DNA from: Bacteroidota bacterium
GTDB lineage: Bacteria; Bacteroidota; Bacteroidia; Bacteroidales; FEN-979
NCBI GenBank assembly: GCA_007280875.1
Contig: QYQJ01000084.1
Coordinates: forward strand, 1-42,034
Length of the DNA: 42,034 nt
Direction: 5' to 3'
The notes beneath the pieces were generated by a model. That model worked only from the letters and a program-made list of their open reading frames with translations. It was not told the DNA's origin and made no database searches. Position 1 is the stretch's first letter, and the number at the start of each line of letters is the position of its first letter. Below, one piece after another: positions 17,500 to 25,217 of the stretch. The translations under genes and the position numbers were made by a program.

Positions 17500-18175
17500 T
17501 CGCATCTTATTTGAGGACAATCATTTACTAATCTACAATAAAGAACCCGGAGATATTGTGCAGGGGGATAAGACCGGGGATGAGCCCCTAAGTGAACAGC
17601 TAAAAACCTACATCAAAGAAAAGTACAGCAAACCGGGAGCCGTATTCCTTGGCGTAGTCCACCGGCTCGATCGGCCGGTCAGCGGAGTCGTGATCTTCGC
17701 CCGTACCTCCAAGGCGCTCAGCCGGCTGAATCAGCTGCTGAAACTAGGTGAGATCCGGAAAACCTACTGGGTTGTGGTCATCCATCCTCCTCCCAAGGAA
17801 CGCGACCACCTGGTCCATCACCTGGTGAGGAACGAGAAGCAAAATAAAAGCTATGCGCATTCAACTTTTGTCCCCGGTTCCAAAAACGCGGAACTGATCT
17901 ATGAGATGAAATCTGCCACTGACCGGTATTACCTGCTTGAAATTAACCTGTTGACGGGCCGCCACCACCAGATCAGGGCTCAGCTTGCCGGGATCGGTTG
18001 TCCGATCAAAGGGGATCTGAAATATGGAGCGCCACGATCCAATCCGGATGGGTCCATTCACCTGCATGCCCGCTCTGTTGAACTGATCCACCCGGTCCGT
18101 CAGGAGGTTCTGCAGGTGGTCGCCGCTCCCCCTGACGAGGTGTTGTGGAACCAGTTTTTAACGATTGATGTGTAA
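17468..18175 (+). CDS. RluA-family pseudouridine synthase
   Basis: The protein (235 residues from 17468, or 228 from the ATG at 17489) carries the RluA catalytic motif 'GVVHRLDRPVSGVVIFARTSKA', where the Asp attacks the uridine. It also has 'IRKTYWVVV' and the C-terminal 'LLEINLLTGRHHQIRAQLAGIGCPIKGDLKYGA'. It isomerises uridine to pseudouridine in rRNA or tRNA; the target cannot be told from sequence alone. No S4 domain is present. Which ATG is used is uncertain: the first residues (MRDEGRRMRDD) are entirely encoded by heptamer array B, while recognisable family sequence begins at 'RILFEDNHLLIYNKEPG'. Twenty nt separate it from the DUF4271 gene, suggesting one transcript continuing to yidD. 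Confidence 0.95.
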   Translation: MRDEGRRMRDDRILFEDNHLLIYNKEPGDIVQGDKTGDEPLSEQLKTYIKEKYSKPGAVFLGVVHRLDRPVSGVVIFARTSKALSRLNQLLKLGEIRKTYWVVVIHPPPKERDHLVHHLVRNEKQNKSYAHSTFVPGSKNAELIYEMKSATDRYYLLEINLLTGRHHQIRAQLAGIGCPIKGDLKYGAPRSNPDGSIHLHARSVELIHPVRQEVLQVVAAPPDEVLWNQFLTIDV

Positions 18176-18195
18176 TGAAATCTGCCCGATAGCCC

Positions 18196-18876
18196 ATGAC
18201 GGACCTGTCCATACAACCCGCACCCCTGGTTCCCTTTCAGTCCGATTGGATCTTCTGGGTCTTTTTTGGCATTTTTCTGCTCATTGCCTGGATTCAGGTC
18301 TTTTATGCTTCCCGGTTGCGATTGATTTTCCGGGCATCCTTCTTCACCCGGGATCTCCATCAGCTCATCCGGGAGGGCAACATCTTCAACCAACGGATAT
18401 CCATAGCTGTCAGCCTGCTCTATGTACTGATCCTGGCGATGGTTATTTTAATGACTCTTCAGATGGTGTTCGACCGGACCTCTTTTTCGATTTCTCCAAT
18501 CCGGCTCTACTTTCTCCTGGCACTGGTCGTAACCGGGTTCTGGGCTTTGAAAGCATTCATCATGAATTTTTTAAGCGTCATTTTTAAAACCGAAACCATC
18601 AATTACGAATACCAGGTGAACCTCTTCGTTACCCTCGCTGTCCTGGCCATTCTATTGCTCCCCGTGATGGTTATTACCGTATACCTGAAAATGGCCTGGA
18701 TGATTTACTTCGCATTTGGGCTCATTGTGTTTTTCTCAGTTTTCAGGCTTTTTAAGGGTTTTTTAATCGGATTATCCCTCACCAGATTTTCCTATTTCTT
18801 ATTATTTGTCTATCTTTGCACGCTCGAAATACTACCCTTACTGGTTGCGGCAAAGTTGATCCTGACCTACTTTTGA
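18196..18876 (+). CDS. DUF4271 integral membrane protein
   Basis: The 226-residue protein has about six membrane helices (near residues 18-36, 73-92, 103-122, 140-160, 168-188 and 200-222) joined by short basic loops ('YASRLRLIFRASFFTRDLHQLIREGN', 'RLFKGFLIG'). Sequence and position fit the DUF4271 family, which in Bacteroidetes is commonly found directly before a uroporphyrinogen-III synthase gene, as here (21 nt). The function is unknown. The neighbourhood (hemD, rnpA, yidD) hints at a housekeeping membrane role but does not define one. The ATG at 18196 is the only start that retains the full first helix. Confidence 0.88.
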   Translation: MTDLSIQPAPLVPFQSDWIFWVFFGIFLLIAWIQVFYASRLRLIFRASFFTRDLHQLIREGNIFNQRISIAVSLLYVLILAMVILMTLQMVFDRTSFSISPIRLYFLLALVVTGFWALKAFIMNFLSVIFKTETINYEYQVNLFVTLAVLAILLLPVMVITVYLKMAWMIYFAFGLIVFFSVFRLFKGFLIGLSLTRFSYFLLFVYLCTLEILPLLVAAKLILTYF

Positions 18877-18897
18877 CATCCTAAAACACGTGTTGCC

Positions 18898-19638
18898 TTG
18901 AAGATCAAGAACATTCTGATTAGCCAACCGAAACCTTCTGAGCTTGAAAAATCTCCTTACGGGGAACTTGCCAAAAAATTCAATCTGAATATTGAATTCC
19001 GGAAATTTATCAAGGTTGAAGGTATTACAGCCAAAGAGTTCCGTAAAGACCGGATCAACATCCTGGACTATACAGTGGTCATTTTCACTTCCCGCAATGC
19101 GGTGGACCACTATTTCAGAATAGCCAAGGAGATGCGTACAGAGATCCCCGACTCCATGAAGTATTTCTGTATCTCGGAATCCACTGCCTATTACCTTCAA
19201 AAGTACATTCAATTCAGGAAACGAAAGATTTTCCACTGCAAAGAGCGGTTCGATATCCTGACAGAACTGGTCAAGAAACACAAAAACGAAAAATTTCTCC
19301 TCCCCTGTTCCGACATCCACAAGATGGAGATCCCCAATATTCTTGATACCCATAAAGCGATCTATAAAAAGGCCGTAATTTACAAAACAATTGCCAGTGA
19401 CTTTTCGGATGTGGATATCTGCAGCTTCGACCTGCTGATCTTTTTCAGCCCCTCCGGGATCAAATCCCTCTTCAAGAACTTTCCGGAATTCAAACAAAAC
19501 AACTGCGCCATAGGGGTTTTTGGATCTTCCACCGCAAAAGCTGCCCAGGATGCCGGACTGCGTCTGACCATTCAGGCACCTACCAGTACGGCGCCGTCTA
19601 TGACCATGGCCATTGAACAGTACCTTTCCCAAAAATGA
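18898..19638 (+). CDS. hemD: Uroporphyrinogen-III synthase
   Basis: The 246-residue protein starts with TTG at 18898 ('MKIKNILISQPKPSELEKSPYGELAKKF'). No in-frame ATG lies near, and the upstream stop prevents extension. HemD proteins are poorly conserved, but this one has the two-domain pattern and typical stretches: 'VVIFTSRNAVDHYFRIAKE', 'YFCISESTAYYLQKYI', 'DLLIFFSPSGIKSLFKNFP' and the near-terminal '[39 protein letters not shown]'. The enzyme cyclises hydroxymethylbilane with inversion of ring D, giving uroporphyrinogen III for heme, siroheme or cobalamin. It overlaps rnpA by 26 nt. No other heme gene lies in the window. The same gene order (DUF4271-hemD-rnpA-yidD-protease) is common in the phylum. 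Confidence 0.92.
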   Translation: MKIKNILISQPKPSELEKSPYGELAKKFNLNIEFRKFIKVEGITAKEFRKDRINILDYTVVIFTSRNAVDHYFRIAKEMRTEIPDSMKYFCISESTAYYLQKYIQFRKRKIFHCKERFDILTELVKKHKNEKFLLPCSDIHKMEIPNILDTHKAIYKKAVIYKTIASDFSDVDICSFDLLIFFSPSGIKSLFKNFPEFKQNNCAIGVFGSSTAKAAQDAGLRLTIQAPTSTAPSMTMAIEQYLSQK

Positions 19639-20005
19639 ACGACTGTGCCGGAATAAGCTGATCCGGCAGCTCTTTGAGACGGGTGCCTCAGCCGCCGCCC
19701 CTCCCCTCCGGGTACGGTATCTGTTCGTACCACTCCCGGGATCGTCCCCGGTTCAACTCCTGATTGCCGTTCCAAAATCTTTTTTTCCCAAAGCATCCGA
19801 CCGGAATCTCATCCGGAGGCGGATCCGTGAGAGCTACCGGAGAAATAAATACCCGCTTCATGAATCCCTGGCCTCTACCAACAAGCAGTTGGCAGTTGCC
19901 CTCTCTTATACGGGAAAGCAGATCCTTCCCTATGCCGCGATCGAGGAGAAAATAATCTTACTTTTACAGCGTTTAATGAAGGAGAATGAAAAAGCTTCTG
20001 GGTAG
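19613..20005 (+). CDS. rnpA: Ribonuclease P protein component
   Basis: The 130-residue protein starts with TTG at 19613, inside the end of hemD. The N-terminus '[23 protein letters not shown]' matches the 'TF.K.ERL....I..LF..G' opening of Bacteroidetes RnpA. The signature RNR motif appears as '[23 protein letters not shown]'. RnpA binds the RNase P RNA and helps cleave the 5' leader from pre-tRNA. The RNA subunit gene was not seen in this window. The gene overlaps yidD by 20 nt, the usual rnpA-yidD pairing, and translation of both is likely coupled. The Pro/Ala-rich segment '[24 protein letters not shown]' fits the variable loop of the family. Confidence 0.95.
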   Translation: MNSTFPKNERLCRNKLIRQLFETGASAAAPPLRVRYLFVPLPGSSPVQLLIAVPKSFFPKASDRNLIRRRIRESYRRNKYPLHESLASTNKQLAVALSYTGKQILPYAAIEEKIILLLQRLMKENEKASG

Positions 20006-20234
20006 TTTTTTCATTTTGCTGATCCGCATCTACCAGGGAGCTATCTCCCCTTACCTGATGCCAGCCTGCCGGTTCACCCCTTCCTGTTCCATCTATGGGG
20101 TGGAAGCCATTCGTCTGCATGGTCCCTTCCGGGGCGGATGGCTCGCACTGAAACGGATCGCCCGGTGCCATCCATGGGGAGGGAGCGGGTATGATCCGGT
20201 GCCTGGGACGAGGGACGAGGGACGTGAGACGTGA
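19986..20234 (+). CDS. yidD: Membrane protein insertion efficiency factor YidD
   Basis: The 82-residue protein shows the complete YidD signature: '[62 protein letters not shown]'. The three conserved cysteines (in 'ACRFTPSCS' and 'ARCHPW') are present. YidD is a small amphipathic protein at the inner face of the membrane that assists YidC-dependent insertion. The start at 19986 overlaps rnpA by 20 nt. The final residues after 'YDPVP' (GTRDEGRET) are not family sequence: they are translated from heptamer array C, which begins 30 nt before the stop. An ancestral stop was therefore probably lost or displaced when the array formed. Confidence 0.97.
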   Translation: MKKLLGSFFILLIRIYQGAISPYLMPACRFTPSCSIYGVEAIRLHGPFRGGWLALKRIARCHPWGGSGYDPVPGTRDEGRET

Positions 20235-20288
20235 GACGTAAGACGTGGGATTTTACACTTTAGACTTTTGACTTTACATTTTGAATTT
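20205..20288 (+). repeat. Heptamer array C (12 units, drifting sequence) across the yidD end and protease leader
   Basis: The units run gggacga, gggacga, gggacgt, gagacgt, gagacgt, aagacgt, gggattt, tacactt, tagactt, ttgactt, tacattt, tgaattt. The 7-bp register holds for 84 bp while the sequence drifts from GC-rich to AT-rich. The array supplies the last nine codons and the stop of yidD, and ends 2 bp before the protease ATG. Confidence 0.85.
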
Positions 20289-20290
20289 CC

Positions 20291-22039
20291 ATGATACGAA
20301 TAACTAAAACCACCATTTTCCTGCTCCTTCTGGCCGTTCAGGCTGGATTAGCCCAATCACCCCAGGATCAAACGTTTGAGATCCTGAAAAACCTGGACAT
20401 CTATACCGATGTCATCAAGGAGCTTAATGCCGAGTATGTGGATCAGATCCAGCCCGGAGAGCTTACCAAATCAAGTATTGACGCAATGTTGCTCTCGCTG
20501 GATCCCTATACCAATTTCATTCCGGAAGCGGAGGTGGAGGATTACAAATTCATCACCACAGGCCAGTATGGAGGAATCGGGGCGCTGATTCATCAGCGGG
20601 GAGACTATGTGATCATTTCGGAACCGTACGAAGGATCCCCTGCCCTGAAAGCTGGTCTGCTGGCCGGCGACAAAATCCTGGAAGTAAACGGGCAACCGGC
20701 CGTCGGGAAGAATTACGATGAGGTGAGCGCCATCCTGAAAGGACAGGCCGGCACAACGGTACAGCTCAAAGTACAACGGGAAGGGAGTGAGCAGCCAATC
20801 GAAAAGACCATTACGCGTGAAATTATCAAGATCGACAACATTCCCTATTACGGCATCGTAGGGAATGATATTGCTTACATCAAGGTGACCGGTTTCACCC
20901 AGAACGCGGCCAATGAGGTGAAACAGGCTTTCCTGAAACTCAAGGAAAAACAACCTGTTACCGGGGTTATTATCGACCTTCGGAGCAACGGGGGCGGATT
21001 GCTGAATGAAGCGGTTGACCTTTCGAATATTTTCACGGAACGGGGACAGGAGATTGTGACCACCAAGGGGAAAGTGAAAGATCGAAACCATGTTCACCGG
21101 ACCATGTATCCGCCGGTTGACCTGAAGATCCCCCTGGTCGTTCTGGCAGATAACCAGAGCGCCTCCGCCAGTGAGATCTTTGCCGGAGCGATGCAGGATC
21201 TTGACCGGGGGGTGATAATCGGCCAGCGGACATTTGGGAAAGGGCTGGTTCAGAACGTCGTTCCGCTCAGCTACAACGCCCAGATGAAGATTACGGTGGC
21301 CAAATACTACATACCCAGCGGCCGTTGTATTCAGGCCATCGACTACAGTCATAAGAATGACAACGGCTATTTCACCACCATTCCCGACTCCCTGATCCGG
21401 GAATTTGCCACCCGCAAAGGAAGGAAGGTCTTCGACGGAGGAGGCATCACGCCCGATATCGCCGTGAATCCCCGGAGATTCAGCCAGATCGCGATGACCC
21501 TGTTCGGTAATTATCTCATCTTTGACTATGCTACAAAATTCTACAGGGAACATCCGGAGATCTTACCGGTGAATGAATTCCGGATCAGCGACAGCACCTA
21601 TGCCGATTTTCTCCGGTTCATCGAAGATAAAAACTACACCTATACCACCCGGAGCGAACAGGCTCTGGATAAGCTGAAACGGGAAGCCGAACGGGAAAAC
21701 TACTTCGGCGCCATAGCGGAAGAATATACCCGCCTGAAAGAGCAGATGATCCGGGATAAAGAGGCGGATATTACGAAATATGAGGATCAGATCCGGGAGT
21801 TATTGCGGATGGAGATTGTTTCCAGGTATTACCATCAGAAGGGGAAGGTGGAATCGTCGCTCGATAACGACCCGGATCTGGCCAGGGCCATTGAGATCCT
21901 CCACGCCCCAAATACCTATGTGGCCATTCTCGACGGAACGTGGGTGGAGCCCGGAACCTCCGGAAAGGGGACATCACCTGATCTGGGAGAGATGGCCCCG
22001 GAAGAGGGGGATATAGAAATTGAGTCCGAAACTGAATAA
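20291..22039 (+). CDS. S41 family C-terminal processing protease (CtpA/Prc type)
   Basis: The 582-residue protein has a signal peptide (MIRITKTTIFLLLLAVQAGLAQ), an N-terminal helical region and a PDZ domain at about residues 90-170 ('GGIGALIHQRGDYVIISEPYEGSPALKAGLLAGDKILEVNGQ'). The S41 catalytic core spans about 190-375: 'GVIIDLRSNGGGLLNEAVDLSNIF', the nucleophile region 'NQSASASEIFAG' near residue 290 and the general-base Lys in 'GQRTFGKGLVQ' near 317. These proteases cut unstructured C-termini of periplasmic or secreted proteins using a Ser-Lys dyad. A further ~200 residues follow the core, partly helical and charged, ending in an acidic Gly/Glu-rich tail. It is followed 9 nt later by the ChaN-like gene. 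The leader lies within heptamer array C, so its promoter, if separate, would be made of array sequence. Confidence 0.95.
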   Translation: MIRITKTTIFLLLLAVQAGLAQSPQDQTFEILKNLDIYTDVIKELNAEYVDQIQPGELTKSSIDAMLLSLDPYTNFIPEAEVEDYKFITTGQYGGIGALIHQRGDYVIISEPYEGSPALKAGLLAGDKILEVNGQPAVGKNYDEVSAILKGQAGTTVQLKVQREGSEQPIEKTITREIIKIDNIPYYGIVGNDIAYIKVTGFTQNAANEVKQAFLKLKEKQPVTGVIIDLRSNGGGLLNEAVDLSNIFTERGQEIVTTKGKVKDRNHVHRTMYPPVDLKIPLVVLADNQSASASEIFAGAMQDLDRGVIIGQRTFGKGLVQNVVPLSYNAQMKITVAKYYIPSGRCIQAIDYSHKNDNGYFTTIPDSLIREFATRKGRKVFDGGGITPDIAVNPRRFSQIAMTLFGNYLIFDYATKFYREHPEILPVNEFRISDSTYADFLRFIEDKNYTYTTRSEQALDKLKREAERENYFGAIAEEYTRLKEQMIRDKEADITKYEDQIRELLRMEIVSRYYHQKGKVESSLDNDPDLARAIEILHAPNTYVAILDGTWVEPGTSGKGTSPDLGEMAPEEGDIEIESETE

Positions 22040-22048
22040 CGTATACCT

Positions 22049-22936
22049 ATGAAAATAAGATTTATCCTGGCGATCCTGGTCGGCCTGTTCATCAGTCTGG
22101 CCGGCCGGGCCGACAAACCCGCCTACCGGATCTTTGACGCGAAAGGGAAAAAGGCGTCCTACAAGGAACTACTGAAAGACGCGGGAGCATCCCAGGTGGT
22201 TTTTTTCGGAGAACTGCATGACAACCCCATCTCCCACTGGCTGGAGGTTGAGTTGACCAAGGACCTTTTTGAGATCAGGCAGGAGAAACTGGTGCTGGCA
22301 GCTGAGATGTTTGAGCGGGACAACCAGTTGCTGCTCGATGAGTATACCCGGAATTTCATCCGGAAGAAGGATTTCGAGAAAGAGGCCAAACTCTGGCCAA
22401 ATTATTCGACGGATTATGCACCACTGGTTGATTTTGCCCGGGAACACAACATCAAGTTTATAGCCTCCAACATCCCCCGCAGGTATGCGGCCATCGTCAA
22501 TTACCAGGGATTTGCCGGGCTCGACAGCATTAACGCCTACCAGCGTGGCATGATCGCCCCATTGCCGATCAAGTACGATTCCACCCTTTCGTGTTACAAA
22601 TCGATGAAGGAGATGTTCACCGGTGAAGGAGCCATGCACCAGACCATGAACCTGGCGGAAGCACAAGCCATCAAGGATGCCACCATGGGCTATTTCATCT
22701 GCAAGAATGTTCAGGAAGAGGGGACCCTTCTCCATTTCAACGGAGCCTATCACAGCGACAACTTTGAGGGTACAGTCTGGTATCTTAAGGACTACGCCAG
22801 AAAGTTCTCCTTCGACATCCGCGTTATGACCATCACCTGCGTGGAGCAGGACGATATCGAAAATCTTTCCGAAGAGAATCTGGGAAAAGCTGATTTCATC
22901 ATCTGTATCCCCGGCAGCATGACTAAAACGTACTGA
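22049..22936 (+). CDS. ChaN-like heme-binding exported protein
   Basis: The 295-residue protein has a signal peptide (MKIRFILAILVGLFISLAGRA) but no lipobox cysteine, unlike the classic ChaN lipoprotein. The family core is clear: 'QVVFFGELHDNPISHWLEVELTKDL', 'LVLAAEMFERDNQLLLDEY', 'LWPNYSTDYAPLVDFAREHNIKFIASNIPRR', 'HQTMNLAEAQAIKDATMGYFI' and 'HFNGAYHSDNFEGTVWYLK'. ChaN of Campylobacter binds stacked hemes on a dimer interface and is iron-regulated. Many homologues are of unknown role. Translation probably follows the protease, since only 9 nt separate them. No Fur-like box was identified. An alternative reading is a periplasmic metalloenzyme of the same fold (EreA/ChaN-like). Confidence 0.88.
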   Translation: MKIRFILAILVGLFISLAGRADKPAYRIFDAKGKKASYKELLKDAGASQVVFFGELHDNPISHWLEVELTKDLFEIRQEKLVLAAEMFERDNQLLLDEYTRNFIRKKDFEKEAKLWPNYSTDYAPLVDFAREHNIKFIASNIPRRYAAIVNYQGFAGLDSINAYQRGMIAPLPIKYDSTLSCYKSMKEMFTGEGAMHQTMNLAEAQAIKDATMGYFICKNVQEEGTLLHFNGAYHSDNFEGTVWYLKDYARKFSFDIRVMTITCVEQDDIENLSEENLGKADFIICIPGSMTKTY

Positions 22937-22959
22937 TCCCGGTCAGTCCATTTCCCAGG

Positions 22960-23355
22960 TCAGGCAAAGGTATAATAGGCGTTTATCAGGAAATTCCACA
23001 TGGTCACCACAATGGTGGCAACCAGTTTGGAGAGGTAAAAATTGACTTTCAGTTTGCCCGACATGGCCCAGACGATGGCACTGTTGATGCCGAGTCCGAT
23101 CAGGGCGATCACAAAAAAACGGGTAAATTCCAAGACAACGTTCGGATTGGTACTCTCAAAGGTCCAGATCCGGTTTAAAAAGTAATTGGTTGAAGCGGCA
23201 ATGGTGAATCCGATGGCATTGGCAACGTATTTCTGGATCTTCAAGTACTCCTTGCAGACAAAGGTGATCGAGAAATCGACGAGCACTCCGGAGAATCCCA
23301 CGATCCCAAACTTCACGAATTTCAGCAGGAAGGAAGTGGATAATAGCTCTTCCAT
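22960..23355 (-). CDS. GtrA family membrane protein
   Basis: The 131-residue protein has four membrane helices and the GtrA opening 'LLKFVKFGIVGFSGVLVDFSITFV', followed by 'YVANAIGFTIAASTNYFLNRIWTFES' and the terminal 'LSKLVATIVVTMWNFLINAYYTFA'. GtrA-like proteins are thought to help flip polyprenyl-linked sugars or to act with glycosyltransferases in cell-surface polysaccharide synthesis. No glycosyltransferase lies beside it. It begins 8 nt after the stop of the M28 peptidase gene, so the two are probably co-transcribed, though a functional link is not obvious. It is convergent with the ChaN-like gene, with 23 bp between the stops and no terminator seen. Confidence 0.92.
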   Translation of the reverse strand: MEELLSTSFLLKFVKFGIVGFSGVLVDFSITFVCKEYLKIQKYVANAIGFTIAASTNYFLNRIWTFESTNPNVVLEFTRFFVIALIGLGINSAIVWAMSGKLKVNFYLSKLVATIVVTMWNFLINAYYTFA

Positions 23356-23363
23356 AGGGCGTA

Positions 23364-25142
23364 TTATAACTGAATCAGAAGGACTTCCTGTTTATCGCCC
23401 CGGATCACTTCGACATTGATGGTCTGGCCGTGTTTCAGTTTGGATAATCTGGACATGTACTCGTAAATATTCTCCACCTTCAGTCCATTGATGGATACAA
23501 TGATATCGCCTTTGAGCATGCCTCCCAGGTCGGCCGGTTTTCCGACGGTTACCCCGTCGACCCGCAATCCCCGCTTCTCACTGCCGGCAAAATCGGGCAT
23601 GATGCCGAGGGTCACCTTTAACTTCCTTCCCGTACGGCCTGCAGCCGCCTTGCTGCCCGATTCCCGGAAAGCCAGGGGTTTTGGAGCTCCTGCAACCGCC
23701 TGAATCAGGTTGACTGCAAAGTCGCCAATCTCAGCTTCGCTGACATAGTCGAGTTTATCTGCATCGTCAAAGGGGGTATGATAATCCATATGAACGCCCG
23801 TGTTGAAATAGAACACCGGGATATTGACCGAATAGAACGATGCGTGGTCAGAAGGACCGTACCCGTCGGGTGCATGGACCACCTGGAAGGGGAGTGTTTC
23901 TTCATAGACCCGCAGAATTGAATCGGCTTCGGCAGAGGTGCCCGTTCCGCTGACTGAGATGGAGTTTTTCTCTTTATCAAACCGTCCGACCATGTCAAAA
24001 TTGAACATGGTCTTGATGGATCCGGCAGGAACGGGCGGGTTATTTACAAAATATCTTGATCCCAGCAACCCCATCTCCTCTGCACTGAAGGCAACGAATA
24101 TGATGCTTCGTGCCGGAGGAGGCTGAGCGGCCAGAACCCGGGCCAGTTCCATGACCATCGCCGTACCGGAAGCGTTGTCGTCAGCCCCGTTATGTATGGC
24201 ATTGGTATCGGGCATCCGGGACCCTGAATTGGGTCCGCCCATTCCCAGGTGGTCGTAATGGCCCCCTACTACAAGATACTCTTCGCTCAACACAGGATCA
24301 CTGCCCTTCAGGAGCCCGACGACATTCACCGTCTGGTCCTTTTCCTGGATCACCTCGGTGTGGGTAACCAGCTTCCCGGGTAATTCAAAGGAGAGCGGTT
24401 TTTTCTGCTTGATGATCAACGCATCCAGACTATCCACTGTATACCCGGTCTGCTGCAGGAGCTGATCGGCCAGGGCACGCGTGATATGGATGGCCGGGAT
24501 ACCGGCTGTGACCTCATTGTTTTCCACGACGAGGGGCATCAACTGGTCATCCTTCTCCATACTCCGCGGGGTCACCAGCAGCACACCTGCTGCCCCCTTA
24601 TCCTTGGCGGTCAAAATCTTACTCCGCAGATCGCTGAACGGGATAAAAGCGCTCTCCGAGTTATCCGGCTCCGGATCGGCCCGAAATACCATCACCCACC
24701 TGCCATTGGCATCAATTCCTTCGTAATCGTTCCATTTCAGACTATCCAGCTCCAGGTCAAAGCCAAATCCGGCAAACACAACCGGGGCTTCCACCTGTCC
24801 CGAAGAGGAGAAGGCCAGGGGTATAAAATCGGCCTTCAGTTTGTACCCGGTCCCGTCGAAGGTGAAAAGGTTGTCTCCGCCCAGATCCACTCCCGTGACC
24901 ACGTAAAAAGACTGGAATCCGTTATCCGCTAACGGTGTGAGGCCTGCTTTTATGAAATTCTCCAGGATGTACCGGGCAGCTACCCCGGCTTCCGGTGTTC
25001 CGGGCTTTCTCCCTTTCAGTGAATCGGAAGCCAGAAATTCCACATGCTTTTTCAGCACCTCGGGACTGACCCCGGTCTGAGCCTGAACTGCCTGACCAAG
25101 TGCAAAAAAGGTAACCAGTAATAAAGTGATAATTCTTTTCAT
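23364..25142 (-). CDS. Exported M28 family metallopeptidase with PA and PDZ domains
   Basis: The start at 25142 (MKRIITLLLVTFFALGQAVQAQ) gives the signal peptide; an ATG 42 nt upstream adds a poor N-terminus. The 592-residue protein contains a protease-associated insert at about residues 110-230. The zinc peptidase core carries all expected ligands: 'VVGGHYDHLG', 'NGADDNASGTAMVMELAR', 'FVAFSAEEMGLLGSRYF' (catalytic Glu and zinc Glu), 'FNFDMVGR' and 'GPSDHASFY'. A C-terminal PDZ domain follows ('KRGLRVDGVTVGKPADLGGMLKGDIIVSINGLKV'). M28 enzymes are aminopeptidases or related hydrolases using two zinc ions; this one probably acts in the periplasm or is exported. The PDZ may bind substrate tails. 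GtrA follows by 8 nt. Heptamer array D lies upstream, between it and mnmA. Confidence 0.95.
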   Translation of the reverse strand: MKRIITLLLVTFFALGQAVQAQTGVSPEVLKKHVEFLASDSLKGRKPGTPEAGVAARYILENFIKAGLTPLADNGFQSFYVVTGVDLGGDNLFTFDGTGYKLKADFIPLAFSSSGQVEAPVVFAGFGFDLELDSLKWNDYEGIDANGRWVMVFRADPEPDNSESAFIPFSDLRSKILTAKDKGAAGVLLVTPRSMEKDDQLMPLVVENNEVTAGIPAIHITRALADQLLQQTGYTVDSLDALIIKQKKPLSFELPGKLVTHTEVIQEKDQTVNVVGLLKGSDPVLSEEYLVVGGHYDHLGMGGPNSGSRMPDTNAIHNGADDNASGTAMVMELARVLAAQPPPARSIIFVAFSAEEMGLLGSRYFVNNPPVPAGSIKTMFNFDMVGRFDKEKNSISVSGTGTSAEADSILRVYEETLPFQVVHAPDGYGPSDHASFYSVNIPVFYFNTGVHMDYHTPFDDADKLDYVSEAEIGDFAVNLIQAVAGAPKPLAFRESGSKAAAGRTGRKLKVTLGIMPDFAGSEKRGLRVDGVTVGKPADLGGMLKGDIIVSINGLKVENIYEYMSRLSKLKHGQTINVEVIRGDKQEVLLIQL

Positions 25143-25182
25143 TAGTACAGGATTTAATAATGTCAAACCGCTAAAATTAACC

Positions 25183-25217
25183 ATAATTCGTAATTCGTAA
25201 CTCGTAATTCGTAATTA
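25183..25217 (+). repeat. Heptamer array D (TAATTCG, about 5 units) ending in the mnmA stop codon
   Basis: The units are taattcg, taattcg, taactcg, taattcg, taatta. The last unit contains the TAA stop of mnmA on the - strand (25217-25215). Read on the - strand the unit is CGAATTA. Confidence 0.88.

Noticed and set aside
20471-21553. A 360-codon - strand open frame opposite the S41 protease gene.
   Set aside because: The + strand protein has complete PDZ and S41 motifs; the antisense frame has none.
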